This document shows positions 25,111 through 29,978 of a stretch of DNA of 29,978 nucleotides, one piece after another; position 1 is the first letter of the stretch; the number at the start of each line of letters is the position of its first letter. The notes beneath the pieces were generated by a model that was given only the letters and a program-made list of their open reading frames with translations, was not told the origin of the DNA and ran no database searches. The translations under genes were made by a program, and so were the position numbers. This DNA is from UPXZ01 sp018055865 (GTDB lineage Bacteria > Bacteroidota > Bacteroidia > Bacteroidales > Paludibacteraceae): the NCBI GenBank assembly GCA_964292695.1, contig CAXYWB010000019.1, positions 1 to 29,978 on the forward strand, in the 5' to 3' direction.

Positions 25111-26502
25111 TTATAAATTTGCAATCCTTTTAATCTCTTCCATGATCGCTTTGGCAAAATTATCGGCCTGTTCGGGTGTGCCGGCTTCGGAATAAATGCG
25201 GATAATCGGTTCGGTGTTCGATTTGCGAAGATGTACCCAGCCTTGCGGGAAGTCAATTTTCACTCCGTCGATATCGTTCACTTCATACTGTTTGTAGCTG
25301 CCTTTTATCACAGCCAGTACTCCATCAACATCAATTTGCGGTGTGAGCTGGATTTTGTTTTTCGACATGAAATAGTTGGGATATGTCTTACGGAGTTCGG
25401 AAACGGTTTTCTTTTCCGCGGCCAACTGGGTGAGAAACAATGCAATTCCGACCAGTGCATCGCGTCCGTAATGACTTGCCGGATAAATGATGCCGCCATT
25501 GCCTTCTCCGCCTATTACTGCGTTGGTTTCTTTCATTCTGGTCACAACGTTCACTTCGCCAACTGCCGATGCTTCGTAGATGCAGTTGTATTTATTGGTA
25601 ACGTCACGCAGTGCGCGGGTGGAACTCATGTTGGAAACGGTATTGCCCGGAGTGTGTTGCAACACATAATCGGCGATGGATACCAGTGTGTATTCTTCGC
25701 CAAACATGCTTCCGTCTTCGGCGATAATGGCCAGACGGTCTACGTCAGGGTCAACTACAAAGCCTACGTCGAATTTTCCGGATTTCATTACTGTTGAAAT
25801 TTCAGTCAGGTGTTCGGGCAGTGGTTCGGGGTTGTGAGGAAACTGTCCGTTTGGTTCGCAGTATAGTTTTTCCACCGTTTTTACTCCCAATGCATCGAGC
25901 AAAGCAGGAATAGCAATTCCACCTACCGAATTAACGCAGTCGATGGCAACTTTGAAATTCGCAGCTTTAATTGCTTCTACATTCACCAGATTGAGTTTCA
26001 ATACGCTTTCGATGTGTTTTTGTGTATAATCGTCTTTTGCGGTGAGTTTTCCGATTTGATCCACTTCGGAGAAAGTGAAATCTTCGGCTTCAGCCAGTTT
26101 AAGAATAGTTTCGCCTTCTTTGGCATTTAGAAATTCACCTTTTTCGTTCAGCAGTTTCAGGGCATTCCATTGTTTGGGGTTGTGGCTGGCAGTGAGAATA
26201 ATGCCGCCGGCTGCCTGTTCCATGGTTACAGCAAGTTCGGTAGTCGGTGTTGTAGCCAGTCCTATATCTACCACGTCCATTCCCATTCCCAGCAGTGTTC
26301 CAACAACCAGTTTATTAACCATTTCGCCCGATATACGGGCATCGCGGCCTACAACAATGGTGTTAGAATCTGAATTCTTCGACGATAAGATAAAAGCAGC
26401 ATAAGCTGAAGTGAACTTTACAACGTCGAGAGGACTTAATCCTTCACCGGCACGTCCGCCGATAGTTCCTCTGATACCTGAAATTGATTTGATTAGTGCC
26501 AT
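25111..26502 (-). CDS. glmM: Phosphoglucosamine mutase (alpha-D-phosphohexomutase family)
   Basis: Interconverts glucosamine-6-phosphate and glucosamine-1-phosphate on the way to UDP-GlcNAc, if the GlmM call is right. The 463 residues hold the four family loops: phosphoserine S106 in TASHNP, metal loop DPDVDRL with D251, D253 and D255, sugar loop GGEGNGG (331-337), and the phosphate loop RKSNTEPIIRIYSE near 430-443. Bacterial GlmM usually has GGEQSGH in the sugar loop; GGEGNGG is the form I associate with archaeal and Bacteroidetes enzymes. Phosphomannomutase or phosphoglucomutase activity is therefore possible. It is 62 bases downstream of the DUF4827 gene and likely in the same transcript. 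A terminator follows. Confidence 0.9.
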   Translation of the reverse strand: MALIKSISGIRGTIGGRAGEGLSPLDVVKFTSAYAAFILSSKNSDSNTIVVGRDARISGEMVNKLVVGTLLGMGMDVVDIGLATTPTTELAVTMEQAAGGIILTASHNPKQWNALKLLNEKGEFLNAKEGETILKLAEAEDFTFSEVDQIGKLTAKDDYTQKHIESVLKLNLVNVEAIKAANFKVAIDCVNSVGGIAIPALLDALGVKTVEKLYCEPNGQFPHNPEPLPEHLTEISTVMKSGKFDVGFVVDPDVDRLAIIAEDGSMFGEEYTLVSIADYVLQHTPGNTVSNMSSTRALRDVTNKYNCIYEASAVGEVNVVTRMKETNAVIGGEGNGGIIYPASHYGRDALVGIALFLTQLAAEKKTVSELRKTYPNYFMSKNKIQLTPQIDVDGVLAVIKGSYKQYEVNDIDGVKIDFPQGWVHLRKSNTEPIIRIYSEAGTPEQADNFAKAIMEEIKRIANL

Positions 26503-26564
26503 TGAAGTATGAGGTTGAAGTAATGTATATAAAACTAAAAACCCCTGATTATAGTGGAATTAGT

Positions 26565-27107
26565 TTAGTTTATTACAGTTATTTTTAGGTCATAACTTAC
26601 CGGAGTGACATACTGATTGTAGGTACTGGTATTCAAGGCAGCCGGTACTATTATAGTTGCTTCCGAAAATTTGTATTTCATAAGGCCTATTGCTTCGTAA
26701 ATTCCTGCTCCGAAATTGGTTATTGCAGTGCTGCTGCCATATGTAAAAATCCAGGGATTCACATAATCTCTTGGTTCCCAGTTTTTTATTCTGATACTTT
26801 TATTTGTATCCAGGTTATATTCTATGAACCGATAACCGATAGTAGAATTAACTTTGAGTGAGTCAGTTTTGTCACCGGGAGCAACCAAATGAAAGTAAAG
26901 CCCGGAAGAGGTTTTATAGTACACGTTGGTTCCCCAGCCATTTTCGGCAGGCTTTGTGGTAACAACCTGAATGTTGTTTTGCTGAATATAATTCTGTATA
27001 GTGATAATTTCTTCATCCTGAAGCTCGGAATAGCTTTTTGTGTCATCGCAGGCAGCAAATACAGTTAGAAGAAATAGCGGGAAAAGTGTTGATAAAATCT
27101 TTTTCAT
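26565..27107 (-). CDS. DUF4827 lipoprotein
   Basis: A 180-residue lipoprotein with lipobox VFAA-C (Cys20) followed by the acidic D-D, suggestive of outer-membrane and perhaps surface placement. The mature part begins with an amphipathic helix (YSELQDEEIITIQNYIQQN) and continues into beta-rich sequence. From memory, the segment YYKTSSGLYFHLV and the later EAIGLMKYKFSEATIIVP fit DUF4827, a Bacteroidetes-specific family distantly like FKBP-type isomerase folds. No catalytic residues can be named. It precedes glmM by 62 bases on the same strand. A GATATTTG box (27157-27150 region, minus strand) near the start resembles a weak -7 element. Function unknown. Confidence 0.75.
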   Translation of the reverse strand: MKKILSTLFPLFLLTVFAACDDTKSYSELQDEEIITIQNYIQQNNIQVVTTKPAENGWGTNVYYKTSSGLYFHLVAPGDKTDSLKVNSTIGYRFIEYNLDTNKSIRIKNWEPRDYVNPWIFTYGSSTAITNFGAGIYEAIGLMKYKFSEATIIVPAALNTSTYNQYVTPVSYDLKITVIN

Positions 27108-27271
27108 TCAGGAGATTAATTTCTTGTTTTTTTATTGTAAAATTTAATGCAAATATCCGATTTTATCGTGATATATAAAAGTTAATTTTCAGTAATGTCC
27201 TGTTTACGTCTGTATTTGCTTAAATAAAACCCTTTCATAGTCTGCCGGATTCTTCACATCGTCGGAGTTAT

Positions 27272-29716
27272 TTACCTGATATTGGCTATGCTGATGATAT
27301 CTGCAAAAACGCCGGCTGCTGTTACGCTGGCTCCGGCTCCGTATCCTTTGATAATTAGCGGATACTCGTTGTAGCGCTCTGTGGTTATTCTCACAATGTT
27401 GTTGCTGCCCTGCAAGTCGTAGAAAGGGTGCATGCTGTCCACCGTTTGTAGTCCTACGGTGCAGTTGCCATTATCCATGGTGGCTACAAATCGCCAGTGC
27501 TTTCCTTCTTTATTCAGCTCTTTTCGCCGGGCTTCAAAGTCAGCATCCAGCTCGGGTATTGTTTTCCAGAAATCATCCAGCGAACCCTGAAAATATTTAT
27601 CAGGAATAAACAGATTTTTATTTACATTTTCCTGTTCTACCCGGTAACCCGCTTCACGGGCCAGAATTACGAGTTTACGTATAACGTCTTTTCCACTTAA
27701 ATCGATTCGCGGATCTGGTTCCGAAAAACCTGATTCTTTAGCCATTCGGATGGCTTTACTAAGCGAAACGTTCTGACTTATCGTGTTAAAAATAAAATTG
27801 AGCGTACCGGAAAGCACTGCCTCCATTTTCAGAATGTGGTCACCACTGTTGGTGAGGTTGTTCATCGTGTTGATAATAGGCAATCCGGCTCCTACGTTGG
27901 TTTCAAAGAGAAATTTCACTCCGCGCAGCCTGGAAGTGTCCTTCAGCTTTTCGTATTTTTCGAATTCAGACGATGCAGCTATTTTGTTGGCAGTGACTAC
28001 GGAAATGTTATTTTCGAGCAGCGACTGATAAATATCCGAAACTTCCTGACTGGCAGTGCAATCCACGAATACCGAGTTGAATATATTCATTTTCAGAATT
28101 TCATCGCGGATGGCTTTCGTGTTGCATACTTCGCCTTCGGCTCTTAGTTTGGTTACACAATTTTCCAAATCAATTCCGGCACGCGAAAACATCATCTTGG
28201 AACTGGAAGCAACGCCTGCGAGGTTGATTTTTAGCCCGTTCTGTTCCATCAGTTTCTGCCGCTGATTTTTGATTTGGTTCAGCAGATTGCTGCCTACGGT
28301 TCCTACGCCTACTACAAAGAGGTTGAGCACTTTGTATTCCGAAAGGAAAAATGAATCGTGAATGACATTGAGCGTTTTACGGAGCACCGATCTGTCGGTG
28401 ACGAATGAAATATTGGTCTCTGAGGCGCCTTGTGCACAGGCTATTACGTTGATACCGTTTCTCCCCAGCGTGCCGAATAGTTTCCCGGCAATGCCCGGAG
28501 TGCGTTTCATATTGTCGCCCACAATGGCCACAGTCACCAGGTCGTCTTCCGAAAAAATCTGATTGATTTCACCTTGTTGAATTTCAGTTTTGAATTCTTC
28601 GCGCAGCACATCCACTGCCATTTTACTGTCGGCATTTCGCACACCGATGGAGGTTGTGTTTTCCGAAGATGCCTGCGAAACCATGAAAACACTAATGCCG
28701 TTTTTGGCAAGTGTGCGAAAAATGCGGTAGTTCACCCCGATTACACCTACCATACCCAATCCCTGAATGGTGATAAGCGATGTGTCGTTGATGGAAGAAA
28801 TCCCCTTGATGGCTTTGATTTCCCCGTTTTTATTCGGTTTCTTTTCGCTCGAAATGAGCGTGCCGGGTGAATCCGGATTGAACGTGTTTTTTATTTCTAC
28901 CGGAATATTTTTATGATAAACCGGGAAAATGGTAGGGGGATAAATTACTTTTGCACCGAAATTGGAAAGTTCCATGGCTTCGCTAAAACTCAGCTGTTCA
29001 ATGACGTAAGCATTGCTGATGATTTTCGGATCGGCTGTCATAAAACCGTCCACGTCTGTCCAGATTTCGAGTTTCGAAGCATTAAGCGCCGAAGCCAGGA
29101 TGGAAGCGGTATAATCTGACCCGCCGCGGCCCAAATTGGTAATATAGCCAGTTGTAACATCGGTAGAAATGAAACCGCCGCACACGCAACAATCGGGCAT
29201 AGAGCCGAATGTATCGCGTACCAGTTTATTTGTAGTTGGAAAATCGACAATATGCTTGTCGAACTGATTAATTGTCTTAATAAACTTTCGGGCATCGAAA
29301 TGAATTGCATTTTCTATCAGATTGCTCACAATGATGGACGAAAGTACTTCGCCGTAACTTACAATGGTGTCTGTAATTCGGATGGAGATATCTTTGATAA
29401 GATAAATGCCCCTGAGAATATTGGTCAGGTCACTGAAATACTCATTCAGTTTTTCTACAGTTTTTGCTTTACGTGATTCGGGAATAACCTGATCAACTAA
29501 TTGGTAATGGCGTGAAACCATTTCCTCGTATGAAGCCAGGTAATTTTCATTTCCTTCCGACGCCATTTTGGAGGTGGCATAAAGTTGATCTGTAATACCC
29601 GATAGGGCCGAAACTACTACTATGAAAGGTTCTTGCTGCGACTCCGCAATTTTTTTAACGCTTAAAATACCATCAACCGAACCAACAGAAGATCCGCCAA
29701 ATTTTATTACCTTCAT
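27272..29716 (-). CDS. thrA: Bifunctional aspartokinase / homoserine dehydrogenase
   Basis: Catalyses the first and third steps from aspartate toward threonine, methionine and (via aspartokinase) lysine. I start it at the ATG at 29716, which gives MKVIKFGGSSVG, the standard aspartokinase beginning, and 814 residues. A TTG 33 bases upstream would add an unconserved 11-residue tail. Domains: aspartokinase catalytic (1-290, KFGGSSVG at 5-12, GRGGSDYTA at 197-205), two ACT regulatory domains (about 312-385 and 395-460), then homoserine dehydrogenase with NAD(P) motif GVGTVG (470-475) and DLSGKDVIRKLVIL in the catalytic part. The two ACT domains imply feedback control, usually by threonine. No apgM or thrC follows, although these often accompany thrA in Bacteroides. 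Confidence 0.96.
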   Translation of the reverse strand: MKVIKFGGSSVGSVDGILSVKKIAESQQEPFIVVVSALSGITDQLYATSKMASEGNENYLASYEEMVSRHYQLVDQVIPESRKAKTVEKLNEYFSDLTNILRGIYLIKDISIRITDTIVSYGEVLSSIIVSNLIENAIHFDARKFIKTINQFDKHIVDFPTTNKLVRDTFGSMPDCCVCGGFISTDVTTGYITNLGRGGSDYTASILASALNASKLEIWTDVDGFMTADPKIISNAYVIEQLSFSEAMELSNFGAKVIYPPTIFPVYHKNIPVEIKNTFNPDSPGTLISSEKKPNKNGEIKAIKGISSINDTSLITIQGLGMVGVIGVNYRIFRTLAKNGISVFMVSQASSENTTSIGVRNADSKMAVDVLREEFKTEIQQGEINQIFSEDDLVTVAIVGDNMKRTPGIAGKLFGTLGRNGINVIACAQGASETNISFVTDRSVLRKTLNVIHDSFFLSEYKVLNLFVVGVGTVGSNLLNQIKNQRQKLMEQNGLKINLAGVASSSKMMFSRAGIDLENCVTKLRAEGEVCNTKAIRDEILKMNIFNSVFVDCTASQEVSDIYQSLLENNISVVTANKIAASSEFEKYEKLKDTSRLRGVKFLFETNVGAGLPIINTMNNLTNSGDHILKMEAVLSGTLNFIFNTISQNVSLSKAIRMAKESGFSEPDPRIDLSGKDVIRKLVILAREAGYRVEQENVNKNLFIPDKYFQGSLDDFWKTIPELDADFEARRKELNKEGKHWRFVATMDNGNCTVGLQTVDSMHPFYDLQGSNNIVRITTERYNEYPLIIKGYGAGASVTAAGVFADIISIANIR

Positions 29717-29806
29717 CCTGTTTTTTAGATTATTAATTTCAGGTTGCAATATTACTCATTTTTTGGCAAATAATGAGAAATCTGTTTGCTTTTTTGATGA
29801 TAAGTG

Positions 29807-29837
29807 TTGGTTTGTTATAAAAAAACACGTACTTTTG
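29807..29837 (+). promoter_or_regulatory. Promoter for tRNA-Arg
   Basis: TTG at 29807-29809, 20 bases of spacer, then TACTTTTG (29830-29837), an exact TAnnTTTG match. The expected transcription start is about ten bases before the tRNA. Confidence 0.65.
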
Positions 29838-29855
29838 CAAAACTTTTTTGAAAAT

Positions 29856-29929
29856 GGTCTCGTAGCTCAGTTGGATAGAGCAACAGCCTTCTAAGCTGTG
29901 GGTCGTGGGTTCGTATCCCGCCGTGATCA
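29856..29929 (+). tRNA. tRNA-Arg (anticodon TCT) with non-canonical bases
   Basis: The cloverleaf folds with D stem GCTC/GAGC, anticodon stem ACAGC/GCTGT around loop CTTCTAA (anticodon TCT, reads AGA), variable loop GGGTC and T stem GTGGG/CCCGC. Two oddities: acceptor pair 5-68 is T-T (29860 and 29924), and the T loop is TTCGTAT, with T instead of the near-universal A at position 58 (29914). CCA is not encoded. A good promoter and terminator flank it, so it is probably functional. Confidence 0.88.
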
Positions 29930-29941
29930 CATTGAAAGTCA

Positions 29942-29977
29942 AACACTTATCGGAATAATTTCGGTAGGTGTTTTTTT
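29942..29977 (+). terminator. Rho-independent terminator after tRNA-Arg
   Basis: AACACTTATC (29942-29951) pairs with GGTAGGTGTT (29963-29972) with two G-U pairs and an 11-base loop, followed by a T7 tract at 29971-29977. It lies 12 bases after the tRNA. Confidence 0.85.
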
Positions 29978-29978
29978 A

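Noticed and set aside
29717..29749. An upstream TTG start for thrA adding 11 residues
   Set aside because: The ATG at 29716 gives the conserved aspartokinase start MKVIKFGGSSVG. The extra residues are unconserved in character and begin with a rare start codon.
29755..29777. CTCATT / AATGAG inverted repeat in the thrA upstream region as an attenuator
   Set aside because: Arms are only six A/T-rich base pairs, with no leader peptide and no T tract. Chance is a sufficient explanation.
1..29978. CRISPR array, transposase, phage, toxin-antitoxin or defence genes
   Set aside because: No regularly spaced direct repeats and no recognisable protein of these classes were seen. The protein-coding space is filled by housekeeping and envelope genes.

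Overview
The window looks like an ordinary chromosomal stretch from a member of the Bacteroidetes, most likely order Bacteroidales. The evidence is an Oar-like TonB-dependent receptor followed by a BACON-domain surface lipoprotein, a DUF4827 lipoprotein, an AK-HSD fusion ThrA, mostly A-rich translation starts without Shine-Dalgarno sequences, and several TAnnTTTG boxes, the Bacteroidetes -7 promoter element. The family or genus cannot be fixed from sequence alone.

Layout. 1-2754 (+): the 3' part of a TonB-dependent receptor gene and a lipoprotein of BACON and OB-fold-like repeats, closed by a strong terminator. 2822-5510 (+): a COG2509 flavoprotein, tRNA-Lys(CTT) and an OmpA-domain lipoprotein, ending in a terminator that probably also serves the convergent genes. 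5533-9689 (-): a citrate-to-2-oxoglutarate block, transcribed as bacterial-type isocitrate dehydrogenase (predicted NAD-dependent), citrate synthase, then IDH1-like NADP isocitrate dehydrogenase. 9988-19553 (-): yaaA, a DUF438/hemerythrin-like/PAS protein, pyrF, a DUF393 thioredoxin-like protein, prfA, a cation diffusion facilitator and full-length purL. 19782-20555 (+): a HAD phosphatase divergent from purL. 20560-27107 (-): a patatin-POTRA-barrel outer-membrane protein, a diacylglycerol-kinase-family lipid kinase, aroC, a phosphoglucosamine/phosphohexomutase and a DUF4827 lipoprotein. 27272-29716 (-): thrA. The window ends with tRNA-Arg(TCT) and its terminator (+).

How the genes work together. 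Most genes are biosynthetic housekeeping: purine (purL), pyrimidine (pyrF), aromatic (aroC), aspartate-family (thrA) and cell-wall sugar (glmM) pathways, plus the carbon route to 2-oxoglutarate. The envelope is represented by the receptor/lipoprotein pair, the OmpA lipoprotein, the patatin barrel and the lipid kinase.

I found no CRISPR array, transposase, prophage, toxin-antitoxin pair or defence locus, and nothing I would call a new system with confidence. The observations most worth a second look are: (i) two isocitrate dehydrogenases of different evolutionary types and opposite predicted cofactors flanking one citrate synthase; (ii) a family of G/C-rich palindromic elements in inverted pairs between minus-strand genes, one copy of which encodes the end of PyrF; (iii) a perfect 11-bp inverted repeat overlapping the promoter box of the NADP-isocitrate dehydrogenase gene; (iv) the receptor/OB-fold lipoprotein pair, possibly for nucleic-acid-related uptake; and (v) a tRNA-Arg gene with non-canonical bases. 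No gene-free stretch exceeds 300 bases; the longest is 9690-9987.
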